Under the pieces are notes generated by a model that saw only the letters and a program-made list of their open reading frames with translations, was not told where the DNA came from and ran no database searches. Below, piece by piece: positions 1 to 7,108 of a stretch of 12,323 bases of DNA (position 1 is the first letter of the stretch; the number at the start of each line of letters is the position of its first letter). Source of the DNA: Gallionellaceae bacterium (lineage in GTDB: Bacteria > Pseudomonadota > Gammaproteobacteria > Burkholderiales > Gallionellaceae); the NCBI GenBank assembly GCA_003151655.1, contig PLYB01000234.1:1-12323 (forward strand). The letters run 5' to 3'. A program made the translations under genes and the position numbers.

Positions 1-299
1 TTGCCGCCGCAGGAAACCAGAATCTGCTTGGACGTGTAGTCCAGCCCGTTGTCGCGCTTGAACTTGGCGATGACAGCGGCTTTAAGCGACGGAGTGCCGC
101 CGACAGCAGTGTATTTGGTAAAACCTTTGTTGATCGCTGCGATAGCGGCATCTTTAATATGCTGCGGTGTGTCAAAATCCGGTTCGCCAGCGCCCAGTCC
201 GATAATGTCTTTGCCTTCAGCTTTTAACTTGGCCGCACGTGCGGTGACCGCGAGGGTAGGGGAGGGTTTGATGGCTTGTACGCGAGTAGAGAGAGTCAA
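1..299 (-). CDS. aspC: Aspartate aminotransferase-type class I aminotransferase, N-terminal part (runs off left edge)
   Basis: Only the first 99 codons are present; the gene continues beyond base 1. The translation has the N-terminal signature of PLP-dependent class I/II aminotransferases of the bacterial aspartate aminotransferase group: RVQAIKPSPTLAVTA, then DIIGLGAGEPDFDTP, then FTKYTAVGGTPSLK and the start of the ILVSCGG segment. The family transfers the amino group between aspartate and 2-oxoglutarate in the cytoplasm. The catalytic lysine and most PLP ligands lie outside the window. The start is TTG at 299-297, chosen because AAGGAA lies 5 nt upstream and because this is where family homology begins. 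An upstream TATAAT suggests its own promoter. The family is clear; aspC versus another aminotransferase of this group cannot be settled from the N-terminus. Confidence 0.87.
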   Translation of the reverse strand, partial: MTLSTRVQAIKPSPTLAVTARAAKLKAEGKDIIGLGAGEPDFDTPQHIKDAAIAAINKGFTKYTAVGGTPSLKAAVIAKFKRDNGLDYTSKQILVSCGG

Positions 300-304
300 G
301 ATAG

Positions 305-310
305 TTCCTT
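305..310 (-). promoter_or_regulatory. Shine-Dalgarno for the aminotransferase, deciding a TTG start
   Basis: On the minus strand AAGGAA (310-305) is followed by 5 nt and then TTG (299-297). No ATG or GTG sits in frame at a better distance, so the TTG is taken as the initiation codon. Confidence 0.7.
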
Positions 311-329
311 GTTGGTTACGTTGGGGGCA

Positions 330-358
330 ATTATACCCGCACCGGGAAGGTGGGACTA
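330..358 (-). promoter_or_regulatory. Candidate sigma-70 promoter of the aminotransferase gene
   Basis: A perfect -10 hexamer TATAAT lies on the minus strand at 335-330, about 30 bp upstream of the TTG start. The position 17 bp further upstream (358-353, TAGTCC) is a poor -35 match, so the assignment rests on the -10 element and its location. Confidence 0.45.
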
Positions 359-397
359 CTGTTGCTAGTGTGTGATCGATTGTGCTTGGTTTTACGC

Positions 398-661
398 TTA
401 GCGCTTGCGCTGACGCTTTTGCCAGTAGCCAAACTCATCTTCGTAGACCTCGACATCGAGCTCCATAATCCTGCTTTGCAGCCGTGCTTGCACATCCGAA
501 ACTGCCTTGTTGTAAATGCTCGGCCCGATTTCTTCAATGAAAAATTGCAGCAACGCATCGGCGGTCACGTTGCCGATTTCTTCTTCCATGTTCTCTTTGA
601 AATAGCGTTCAATGGAAGAGGCGGCGGCTTTGCGCGCTTCTTTGGTGAGTTCGATGGTCAT
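398..661 (-). CDS. DUF2164 family protein (87 aa)
   Basis: A small acidic protein of unknown function. It shows the DUF2164 pattern: an N-terminal IELTKEARKAA segment, a helical middle with FFIEEIGPSIYN, and the C-terminal ELDVEVYEDEFGYW block followed by a basic tail. There is no signal peptide or membrane helix, so it is probably cytoplasmic. The start at 661 matches the usual family N-terminus (M-x-IEL). The frame stays open upstream to 790, but that extra 43-residue stretch does not look like the family and I excluded it. No strong Shine-Dalgarno is visible. The gene is 98 bp upstream of the aminotransferase on the same strand, and the two are probably transcribed separately. It is divergent from the permease gene. 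The family is confident; the function is unknown. Confidence 0.85.
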   Translation of the reverse strand: MTIELTKEARKAAASSIERYFKENMEEEIGNVTADALLQFFIEEIGPSIYNKAVSDVQARLQSRIMELDVEVYEDEFGYWQKRQRKR

Positions 662-726
662 GTGTTTGAAGTCGTCGTATCGGCAAGGCGCGTATTTTGA
701 TGGGTGACTTGTGGTTTTGCAAACCG

Positions 727-745
727 TGCTTTGCCAGACAAAGCA
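727..745. other. Short perfect hairpin in the divergent intergenic region
   Basis: TGCTTTG - CCAGA - CAAAGCA forms a perfect 7-bp stem with a 5-nt loop, midway between the DUF2164 gene and the permease gene. No T-tract follows on either strand, so it is not a typical intrinsic terminator. It could be an operator-like dyad. The rest of 662-837 shows no convincing promoter hexamers. Confidence 0.35.
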
Positions 746-837
746 ATGCGCGTAGATTGGCAGGGTGAGTCGCCTGAGGTACGATGCCACATCACGTTGC
801 CAAACTCTCCCTGTCCCGCTTATCCAGTGAATAAACC

Positions 838-3384
838 ATGAATCTTTTTCGCTTATCTATCAATCTCCTCCGCCGCGACTGGCGTGCAGGGGAATGGCGC
901 GTGTTGCTGTTGGCGCTGGTGTTGGCGGTAGGTAGTCTCGCCACGGTCGGCTTGTTTGCCGACCGTGTGCGGCAGGCGTTGCAGCAACAGGCACAAAGTT
1001 TGATCGGTGCTGATTTGCGTATTACTTCAAGCAGACCTTTGTCGCCCAGTTATCGCGAGATGGCAAAGGCACGCGGCTTGCAAGTGGTGGAGAGCCGTAC
1101 TTTTCCCAGCATGGTGTCGCATCGCGAGCAGGTGTTGCTGAGCGAAATTCAGGCGGTGGAGGCGGGGTATCCGTTGCGGGGGAAGATTGAGGTTGATGGT
1201 GGTGTAGCTAAAAACTCCCCCCCGGCTCTTCTCCTCGCAGGGGAGAGAAGTATTCCTGCACATGGAACAGTATGGGTGGATGAGCGGTTGTTGCGTCGGT
1301 TTGATATGAACGTGGGCGATGAGGTGGGTATCGGAGCGCGGCGCTTCACGGTGGCGGCGCGCATCGTGAAGGACATCGATCAGTCCATCGGTTTTGCCAG
1401 TTTTGCACCTCGCGTGTTGATGAACGATGCGGATTTGGCGGGTACCGGGCTGCTACAGGAAGGCAGTCGCATCACTTATCGTTTGATGATCGCGGGCGAT
1501 GCGGCTCAGGTGCTTGCGTTGCGTGCGGCGCTACAGGACAAACTTTCCGGCAATGAAAAAATGGAAGATGTGCGCGATGCGCGTCCCGAAATTCGCACGG
1601 CGTTGGAACGCGCCGAACACTTTCTTGGCCTTGCCGCGCTTACTGCCGCTATCCTAGCGGGAGCCGCGATGGCATTGGCCGCACGACATTTCGTGTCACG
1701 CCATCTGGATGGCTGCGCGGTAATGCGTTGTCTCGGCGCGCAGCAGGGACAGGTGCTGCGCTTGTTCCTTTATCAATTTATTTTACTCGGTGTGGTGGCG
1801 GTGTCGCTCGGTGGCTTGCTGGGTTACGCCACGCAAGCGGCCTTGGTGGAGAGCATCGCTTCGATGCGCGAGGCGAGTCTGCCGCAGCCAAGCGTATTGC
1901 CGTTAGTCAAGGCGGCAGTTAGCGGCTTCGCGTTGCTGCTGGGTTTTGCTTTCTTGCCTTTGCTGCAATTACGCAAAGTGTCGCCGCTGCGTGTGTTGCG
2001 TCGTGAATTGGGAGCGCCGGAAGCCAGCGGCTGGTTGATCTACGGCCTTGCCTTGGGCGTGTTGGCGGGGTTGTTTTTATGGCACGCCGGTTCGCTCAAG
2101 TTAGGTATGGCGGTATTGGCTGGATTGTTGGCGGGGCTGCTGATATTCGGTGGTCTGGCGTGGTTATTGTTGCGGGGTTTAGTACGCTACGCGCAGTATT
2201 TTGAATCGCATTGGCGACATGCTTTTGCCAACCTGGCACGCCAAGGCAGCAACGCGGCGGTGCAGGTGGTGGCGCTGAGTTTGGGCGGCATGGCTTTGCT
2301 AGTATTGACGCTGGTGCGTGCCGATTTGTTGGCAAGCTGGCAGGGCAAGTTGCCGCCGGATGCACCGAACCGTTTTGTGGTGAATATTCAGCCCGATCAA
2401 ACTCAAGCGTTAACGGATTTTTTTGCGAGCCGCGCCTTGCCGCCACCGCTGTTGCAGCCGATGGTGCGCGGCAGATTATTGGCGATCAATGAGCGTGCCA
2501 TCAACGGCGACAGCTATCCCGATCCGCGTGCTCGCGCGCTGGTGGAACGCGAGTTCAACCTTTCGTATATGGAGCAGATGCCAAGCTGGAATGCTTTGGT
2601 GAGTGGAAAATGGTGGGATATCGCAACGTCAAAACTTAACCCCCCCATGCCCCCCTTGTCAGGGGGGAGTAGAGCGGGGGAGCTTTCGGTGGAGGAGGGT
2701 ATTGCCAATACCTTGGATATTCATCTGGGCGACATGCTTACTTACGATGTGGCTGGTACTAGTTTTACGGCGCGGGTCACCAGTTTGCGCAAGGTGCAAT
2801 GGGATTCGATGAAAGTGAATTTCTTTGTGATCGCCACACCGGAATTACTCAAGGATTTTCCGACCAGTTATCTCAGTAGTTTCTATCTGCCGCCGGACAA
2901 GGTCGCTGCGGGCGATGAACTTTCCCGCCAATTCCCTAATCTGCTATTGATCGATACCGGTGCGGTAATCGCTCAAGTGCGCAGCATCATGGATCAGATA
3001 GCGCAGACGGTGAGCGCGGTGTTTCTGTTCACGTTATTGAGCGGTTTGGCGGTATTGTATGCGGCGCTGCTTTCAACCCGCGACGAGCGTAGTCACGAGG
3101 TGGCGATTTTGCGTACCTTGGGGGCAGATAGCCATTATTTGCGACGTTTGCACCTGTTCGAATTTGCCGTGCTGGGCGGATTGAGCGGTTTCTTCGCGGC
3201 AACGGGAGCCGCGCTACTGGGCTGGGTGTTGGCGCATTTTGTACTGGACATTCCTTATCAGGTGAGCGGCTATGTTTGGTTTATCGGCATACCCGGCGGC
3301 ATCGCCGTGGTGACGCTGGCAGGCTGGTTGGCGACCCGGCGCATAGTCACCTTATCGCCGCTGCGTATTCTTGCATCTGAATAA
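838..3384 (+). CDS. ybbP: YbbP-like FtsX/MacB-family ABC transporter permease (848 aa)
   Basis: A large inner-membrane permease of the YbbP type, which works with a LolD/MacB-like ATPase (YbbA); the transported substrate is not firmly established. It has a first membrane helix near residues 17-38, a periplasmic domain to about 255, about six further helices to about 500, a second periplasmic domain to about 720, and a final helix set with the FtsX pattern (ATRDERSHEVAILRTLGA), about ten helices in all. Blocks such as LPPDAPNRFVVNIQ, LSVEEGIANTLDIHLGD and VTSLRKVQWDSMKVNFF parallel E. coli YbbP. At 848 aa it is longer than E. coli YbbP (about 800 aa). Part of the excess is two in-frame palindromic insertions, near residues 124-138 and 600-616. 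No ATPase partner gene is in the window. The ribosome binding site is weak (AGTGAA). The start is supported by the family-typical N-terminus. Confidence 0.9.
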   Translation: MNLFRLSINLLRRDWRAGEWRVLLLALVLAVGSLATVGLFADRVRQALQQQAQSLIGADLRITSSRPLSPSYREMAKARGLQVVESRTFPSMVSHREQVLLSEIQAVEAGYPLRGKIEVDGGVAKNSPPALLLAGERSIPAHGTVWVDERLLRRFDMNVGDEVGIGARRFTVAARIVKDIDQSIGFASFAPRVLMNDADLAGTGLLQEGSRITYRLMIAGDAAQVLALRAALQDKLSGNEKMEDVRDARPEIRTALERAEHFLGLAALTAAILAGAAMALAARHFVSRHLDGCAVMRCLGAQQGQVLRLFLYQFILLGVVAVSLGGLLGYATQAALVESIASMREASLPQPSVLPLVKAAVSGFALLLGFAFLPLLQLRKVSPLRVLRRELGAPEASGWLIYGLALGVLAGLFLWHAGSLKLGMAVLAGLLAGLLIFGGLAWLLLRGLVRYAQYFESHWRHAFANLARQGSNAAVQVVALSLGGMALLVLTLVRADLLASWQGKLPPDAPNRFVVNIQPDQTQALTDFFASRALPPPLLQPMVRGRLLAINERAINGDSYPDPRARALVEREFNLSYMEQMPSWNALVSGKWWDIATSKLNPPMPPLSGGSRAGELSVEEGIANTLDIHLGDMLTYDVAGTSFTARVTSLRKVQWDSMKVNFFVIATPELLKDFPTSYLSSFYLPPDKVAAGDELSRQFPNLLLIDTGAVIAQVRSIMDQIAQTVSAVFLFTLLSGLAVLYAALLSTRDERSHEVAILRTLGADSHYLRRLHLFEFAVLGGLSGFFAATGAALLGWVLAHFVLDIPYQVSGYVWFIGIPGGIAVVTLAGWLATRRIVTLSPLRILASE
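1207..1250. repeat. G/C-rich palindromic repeat, degenerate copy, inside the permease gene
   Basis: A pyrimidine-rich left arm (CTCCCCCCCGG, then CTCTTCTCCT) is followed by CGC and a purine-rich right arm AGGGGAGAGAAG, giving an imperfect hairpin. It is read in frame as AKNSPPALLLAGERS. The segment has no counterpart in E. coli YbbP, where the stretch between the flanking conserved blocks is about 12-14 residues shorter. It shares its architecture with the copies at about 2635-2686 and 12291-12323. Confidence 0.6.
2635..2686. repeat. G/C-rich palindromic repeat, well-preserved copy, inside the permease gene
   Basis: The inner stem is CCCCCCT (2650-2656), loop TGTC, AGGGGGG (2661-2667). An outer stem pairs CCCCCC (2641-2646) with GGGGG (2676-2680). 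The copy is read in frame as LNPPMPPLSGGSRAGE and sits in a periplasmic loop between two blocks conserved in YbbP proteins (VSGKW and SVEEG). The core CCCCTTG(T)CAGGGGG is nearly identical to the copy at the right edge of the window. Confidence 0.7.
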
Positions 3385-3413
3385 CCCGCATGCGGATTTG
3401 ATATGATTGCGAC

Positions 3414-3441
3414 TTGCCGGTAGCTACGCACGATTTATGAA
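3414..3441 (+). promoter_or_regulatory. Weak candidate promoter for the FGE-like gene
   Basis: TTGCCG (3414-3419) and TATGAA (3436-3441) are separated by 16 bp, each matching four of six consensus bases, within the 80-bp gap between the permease stop and the next start. Read-through from the permease gene is an equally good explanation for expression. Confidence 0.25.
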
Positions 3442-3464
3442 TAATCAACTTAAAGCCAGAGATA

Positions 3465-4928
3465 ATGATCAAATCCAAGTTGCAAAAACTTTTCGCCGTC
3501 GCCTGTTTGACTGCAATCTCTTTTCAATCTCAGGCAGTCGATACCCAGACCAATTCAATCACCGTAATCTTTCCGACTTTGGAGCAGGCGCAGCCCGAGA
3601 TTACAAAACTGAATGAGAAAATCACTGCAATTGAGGCGCATTATGAAAAGGAAATAGCCGATACCGCTAAGCAAATTAATCAGCGGTATTCGGCAGAGTT
3701 GAATGCGCTTAACGAGCTACTTAAAAATGAACGGCAGGATGAGTCCGAGTCGCCTGCCGAGTTCAAAGCGAGACAGGAGAGTAGACGTAGCGAGGTGATC
3801 AGTCAGCGCGACCTCGAATTGGCCAAGCTCGATGCCTCCAAGGCGGCTGATGCGGAAGTTGCGCCGCTAAAAGCCAGAATAAAAGCATTAACCGAGCACG
3901 AGTATGTCGTGGGTGTGGAAGGCATAGAAACCGAACTTGGCACATACAATACTGATAAACATCAAATCACAATCAAGTTGCGCAGTAAGTTTTCCGCACT
4001 TGGCCTGAAACTGACGGGCACGATTCCATTGCAGGCGGAAGAAGCTCAATTATTCTTGAAACAATGGCAGGCGGGATTGATTAAACCTGAAGCGATGGCA
4101 AAGCTTAACGGAGAGTTGGATGAGTTGGCGTTAGTTAACGCTGCGGATAATACGCGCCGGGTCGAACTTAAAAAAACGTTTTATTCGCCCGCTAATCTAA
4201 AGGCTTTACCGCCTGCCACCCTGAATAATTTATTCCAAACCGGTAAGTCTTTTAAAGACTGTCTATCCTGCCCTGATCTGGTGGTGATACCGGCAGGCAG
4301 CTTCGATATGGGGACGAACAACGGGGCTGCGGACGAAAAACCCGTTCACCGTGTATCTATCAAGCAGCCATTCGCGTTAGGTAAAACTGAAATCACGCAA
4401 GGCGAATGGAAGGCCATCATGGGGAATTCCCCAAGCTACTTCAAAAACTGTGGTGATACTTGCCCGGTAGAACAAGTTAGTTGGAATGATGCAAAAGAAT
4501 TCATTCAGAAACTCAACGTCAAAACTGGCAGGAAATACCGGCTACCGTCTGAAGCCGAATGGGAATACGCTTGCCGCGCAGGTGATCCACAGGAATATTG
4601 CGGCGGAGACAAAGTGGATAGCCTTGCCTGGTACTACAATAACGGCGGCGGCTTACCGCATTCCGCAGCCCAGAAACAAGCCAATGCATGGGGTTTGTTT
4701 GATATGAGTGGCAACGTATGGGAGTGGGTAGAAGACGGTTATCACGATGATTACCGTGGCGCGCCCGTTGACGGCAGCGCGTGGCAAGGAAATGCCGCGC
4801 AGCGAGTTATTCGCGGCGGTGCGTGGAACCTGATTCATGAACTGGTACGAACGACCACCCGTTCCGCTGGTGCTCCTGTGTTGCGCGACTATTACTATGG
4901 GTTTCGTGTGGCGAGAACGCTGCCGTAA
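3465..4928 (+). CDS. Exported coiled-coil protein with C-terminal SUMF1/FGE-like domain lacking catalytic cysteines
   Basis: 487 aa. Residues 1-24 form a Sec signal peptide (basic start, hydrophobic core, likely cleavage after SQA), so the mature protein is probably periplasmic. Residues 40-145 are charged and helical, likely coiled coil. Residues about 148-255 are an unassigned middle region. From about 268 the FGE-sulfatase fold is clear: LVVIPAGSFDMGT, EKPVHRVSI, KTEITQGEW, VSWNDAKEF, YRLPSEAEWEYACRAG, GLFDMSGNVWEW, RVIRGGAWN and YYGFRVART. Authentic FGEs carry two active-site cysteines just after the RGGS motif; here that stretch reads NLIHELVRTTTRS and has none, so formylglycine formation is unlikely. 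A structural or ligand-binding role is more plausible. Other cysteines (266/269 as CxxC, 329/333, 370/379) may form disulfides. The ribosome binding site is weak. The gene ends convergently to the stator-like operon. The fold is confident; the function is unknown. Confidence 0.85.
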   Translation: MIKSKLQKLFAVACLTAISFQSQAVDTQTNSITVIFPTLEQAQPEITKLNEKITAIEAHYEKEIADTAKQINQRYSAELNALNELLKNERQDESESPAEFKARQESRRSEVISQRDLELAKLDASKAADAEVAPLKARIKALTEHEYVVGVEGIETELGTYNTDKHQITIKLRSKFSALGLKLTGTIPLQAEEAQLFLKQWQAGLIKPEAMAKLNGELDELALVNAADNTRRVELKKTFYSPANLKALPPATLNNLFQTGKSFKDCLSCPDLVVIPAGSFDMGTNNGAADEKPVHRVSIKQPFALGKTEITQGEWKAIMGNSPSYFKNCGDTCPVEQVSWNDAKEFIQKLNVKTGRKYRLPSEAEWEYACRAGDPQEYCGGDKVDSLAWYYNNGGGLPHSAAQKQANAWGLFDMSGNVWEWVEDGYHDDYRGAPVDGSAWQGNAAQRVIRGGAWNLIHELVRTTTRSAGAPVLRDYYYGFRVARTLP

Positions 4929-4952
4929 TGGAATTAAAGAATAGCTGAATTT

Positions 4953-4970
4953 ATCCCGAGCCGTCGGGGT
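4953..4970. terminator. Short hairpin after the FGE-like gene, possible weak terminator
   Basis: ATCCCGA - GCCG - TCGGGGT pairs as a 7-bp stem (one G-T wobble) with a 4-nt loop, 24 bp past the stop codon. It is not followed by a T-run, so it may not terminate alone. A second small dyad, ACAAAA-TCAACG-TTTTGT, follows at 4974-4991. Confidence 0.35.
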
Positions 4971-4989
4971 ATCACAAAATCAACGTTTT

Positions 4990-5035
4990 GTAGGTCGGGT
5001 TTCAACCCGACATGTCGGGCTGAAGCCCGACCTAC
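4990..5035. repeat. 46-bp palindromic REP-like repeat between convergent genes
   Basis: Outer arms GTAGGTCGGG and CCCGACCTAC are perfect reverse complements. Between them lie TTTCAACCCGACATG and TCGGGCTGAAG, so each half can also fold on its own (CGGGTTTCAACCCG; CGGGCTGAAGCCCG). Similar GTAGGTCGGG...CCCGACCTAC elements are dispersed in many proteobacterial genomes, usually between genes. Here it separates two convergent transcription units and could act as a bidirectional terminator. The remaining bases of 4929-5098 hold no gene I can support. Confidence 0.75.
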
Positions 5036-5098
5036 GTCCTAATGAACAATCTGGGTTTATTTACAGCAGATGAGGTCTGGCAGTCGTTAAATCCAAGC

Positions 5099-5707
5099 TT
5101 AGCGAAACCTTTCAATTATCTTGGGCCAGAATATGTGATTGACGGCATCCCGAGGCCGGGAATCATGACTGTGTTCCACCAGCTTTACATTAAAGCGGCA
5201 TCCCGGGTAATGAGTCACAAGCGGGGCAAAGGTGGACTTAAACGAGTCCAATGGCATCGATGATATTGGAGTACTGACTTTTATTTCGCTCAGGAGTTCT
5301 TTGAATTTTGGCGTGAACGGCGACCGGATTTCAAGATGATCTTCGAATGCATCAATGGTGGTGACGATTTCGCCGTTTTGCAGGCAGGATACTTGACCTT
5401 GGCCTAGTTGATTTTTAGCGTGATCTTCAAGTATTTTTCTGGCTTTCTCAACGCCGCCAACGCTACTCACGGCAGATGCAATTTCTCGGCCAGTCGCTTG
5501 CAGGGGCGCAAGCCGCGTGAGGTCATCCGTCAATTTGGTCAGGTCGGATGTGCCCATCAGTTTTTTTAGCTCTTCGACTTTTTTTAACTCATCCTGGTCT
5601 CCCTTTGCCGCCACCGCATAGATAACACCAATGATCAAACCCAGGAAAACGAGCTGGAGTAAAAAATCCACAAGAGTGATGTAAAGAACGTGTTCAGACT
5701 GTCTCAT
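5099..5707 (-). CDS. ExbD/TolR/MotB-like single-TM protein, candidate stator subunit (202 aa)
   Basis: The last gene of the four-gene operon, 18 bp after the preceding stop. A short polar N-terminus (MRQSEH) is followed by one membrane helix at about 9-33 that begins ITLVDFLLQLVF. An acidic residue at the cytoplasmic start of the only helix (Asp14, in a Val-Asp-Phe context) is the hallmark of the ion-carrying subunit in ExbD, TolR, MotB and ZorB. After the helix come a charged linker (34-60), a helical region to about 105, and a periplasmic domain to 202 that I cannot assign. Its end (CRFNVKLVEHSHDSRPRDAV) is faintly like the H-x-D...R region of OmpA-type peptidoglycan-binding domains, but too weak to call. 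Cys108 and Cys170 could form a disulfide. The stator role is inference from the helix and the gene order. Confidence 0.75.
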   Translation of the reverse strand: MRQSEHVLYITLVDFLLQLVFLGLIIGVIYAVAAKGDQDELKKVEELKKLMGTSDLTKLTDDLTRLAPLQATGREIASAVSSVGGVEKARKILEDHAKNQLGQGQVSCLQNGEIVTTIDAFEDHLEIRSPFTPKFKELLSEIKVSTPISSMPLDSFKSTFAPLVTHYPGCRFNVKLVEHSHDSRPRDAVNHIFWPKIIERFR

Positions 5708-5725
5708 GCTCGGGTCAGTTTGACG

Positions 5726-7081
5726 TTATTGCGGCGTTTGCTGGGCACTTGGTTTCGCTTCGCCGGAAAAACTTTCCTGACTTCCGCTAATTTTATCTGC
5801 TGCTTGCGAGGCAGCCAGTGCGATTGCATTTAGTTGTTGCACGACTAATGTGGTGGTGGAGCCAAGTTCTGCCAACGTGGAAACTTGTTCACCAATTGAA
5901 TTGAATCCTGAGGTTGCCGACAGCAGCGCCGCATCCAGCGGAAGTTGACGCTCAGTCATCGTTTTGGAAAGACTTGCAGTCTGGGTTTCAAGTGCGCTTA
6001 GCCCTTGCGCAAGGCTCGCCACGACATCTCCCAGTCCGACAAACGTTGCGGGCTGTTTTATTATTTCCGCATCTGCGTGCCCGATGTTTTCTCCGAGTAA
6101 CGAGATCGCGCTTCCGGTATTGAGGGTTGTGGTCGAAAATTCTTCCAATGCCGATGTCGTTTTCTCAATCGTGGCAAGCAATGACTCAAGCTTGGATAAG
6201 GACTCCAGACTTTGAGTTATTTCCTGTGCAAGTTGTTGCGTTCTTCTGGCCGATGCAGTGAGCTCGGAAATTGCCGCCACGCTGGATTCAGAAACCAATG
6301 CCACTTCGCTGGTAATCGACTCGATAGTTGATTCCATGGATTTCGAAAAGCCCTCGATGCGGTCAGCCGTTTTTACAAAGCTGATTGATTCGGATTCGCT
6401 CTGGATGCGCGCCACATCTTTCGAAACGGATGAAATGGCGGTTGAAAAATGTCGTATCGCGGTATCCAGCACGCCATAAGCCTTGCCCAACGAGTCTTCG
6501 GTGGCACTGTTGAAGGCGAGTGCTGCATCATTAAGCTTCTTCTCGAATGCATTGGCGGCCACTTCGGATCTCATTTGCAGGCCGCGTTCCATTTCGCTCA
6601 TGCGTTGCTGGGTAAGCTCCACAAAGGCCGTGACATGGTAGCCTGCGCGGTCGAACTCTCCCGCCACTTTCTCGATCGACTTGGCCAGCTTTTCAGTTGA
6701 GTCAAGAACGTCAGTTTGAGTATTCAGTTTGGTTAGCAGTTGCAGTCTTGAAAAAAGAGCGTAGCCCGTTGCCACCAGTCCCAGCGAAAACTGGACTAAC
6801 ACTTTGTTAATGTCGAGTTTACTTTGATCGGATAGGCCGATAGAGAGAGCCGCCGCCACCAGCATTACTACCGTCACCAAAAAACCGAAGTAATAAATGC
6901 TGTCAACTTCGGTGGCGGAAACTGTTTTTTTGCGATACAGAATAAAATGATAAATTACCAACGGAGCAAGTCCGGCAACCAAGCCGGTCAAGCGCCATAG
7001 ATTGCTTTGCCCGCCAACTAAGGCGGTGATGAGCACCCCTGTCAGGGAGATAAAGAAAAGATAGAAAAAAGATTTATGCAT
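5726..7081 (-). CDS. 4-TM protein with long cytoplasmic coiled coil, candidate TolQ/MotA/ZorA-like stator partner (451 aa)
   Basis: Four hydrophobic helices are predicted by eye at about 5-24, 28-48, 62-83 and 92-113, followed by about 320 residues of Ser/Ala/Glu/Leu-rich coiled coil and a short Pro/Gln-rich end. The last helix (VLVQFSLGLVATGYALFSRL) has the small-residue, Thr-containing character of the pore-lining helices of TolQ/ExbB/MotA, but no diagnostic motif settles membership. With the N-terminus inside, four helices place the coiled coil in the cytoplasm, like the long tail of ZorA. It lies directly upstream of the ExbD/TolR-like gene, the same order as tolQ-tolR, motA-motB and zorA-zorB. 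The coiled coil superficially resembles a chemoreceptor, but the conserved hairpin-tip sequence is absent. The start ATG has only a distant GGAG. The gene is real; the family call is tentative. Confidence 0.75.
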   Translation of the reverse strand: MHKSFFYLFFISLTGVLITALVGGQSNLWRLTGLVAGLAPLVIYHFILYRKKTVSATEVDSIYYFGFLVTVVMLVAAALSIGLSDQSKLDINKVLVQFSLGLVATGYALFSRLQLLTKLNTQTDVLDSTEKLAKSIEKVAGEFDRAGYHVTAFVELTQQRMSEMERGLQMRSEVAANAFEKKLNDAALAFNSATEDSLGKAYGVLDTAIRHFSTAISSVSKDVARIQSESESISFVKTADRIEGFSKSMESTIESITSEVALVSESSVAAISELTASARRTQQLAQEITQSLESLSKLESLLATIEKTTSALEEFSTTTLNTGSAISLLGENIGHADAEIIKQPATFVGLGDVVASLAQGLSALETQTASLSKTMTERQLPLDAALLSATSGFNSIGEQVSTLAELGSTTTLVVQQLNAIALAASQAADKISGSQESFSGEAKPSAQQTPQ

Positions 7082-7108
7082 ATTTTTTAGAGACTCCCAG
7101 ATACCGCT

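Noticed and set aside
662..790. N-terminal extension of the DUF2164 protein to an ATG at 790
   Set aside because: The added 43 residues do not resemble the family, and conserved sequence begins exactly at the ATG at 661.
4990..5035. CRISPR or attachment-site interpretation of the palindrome
   Set aside because: There is a single copy, no regularly spaced repeats, no cas or integrase gene, and no tRNA nearby.
5042..5263. Plus-strand open frame of 73 codons starting right after the 46-bp repeat
   Set aside because: Most of it lies antisense to the 202-aa stator-like gene. It has no Shine-Dalgarno and no recognisable domain.
5726..7081. Possibility that the 451-aa coiled-coil protein is a second chemoreceptor
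   Set aside because: The conserved hairpin-tip sequence and HAMP domain are missing, and the gene is followed by an ExbD/TolR-like gene.
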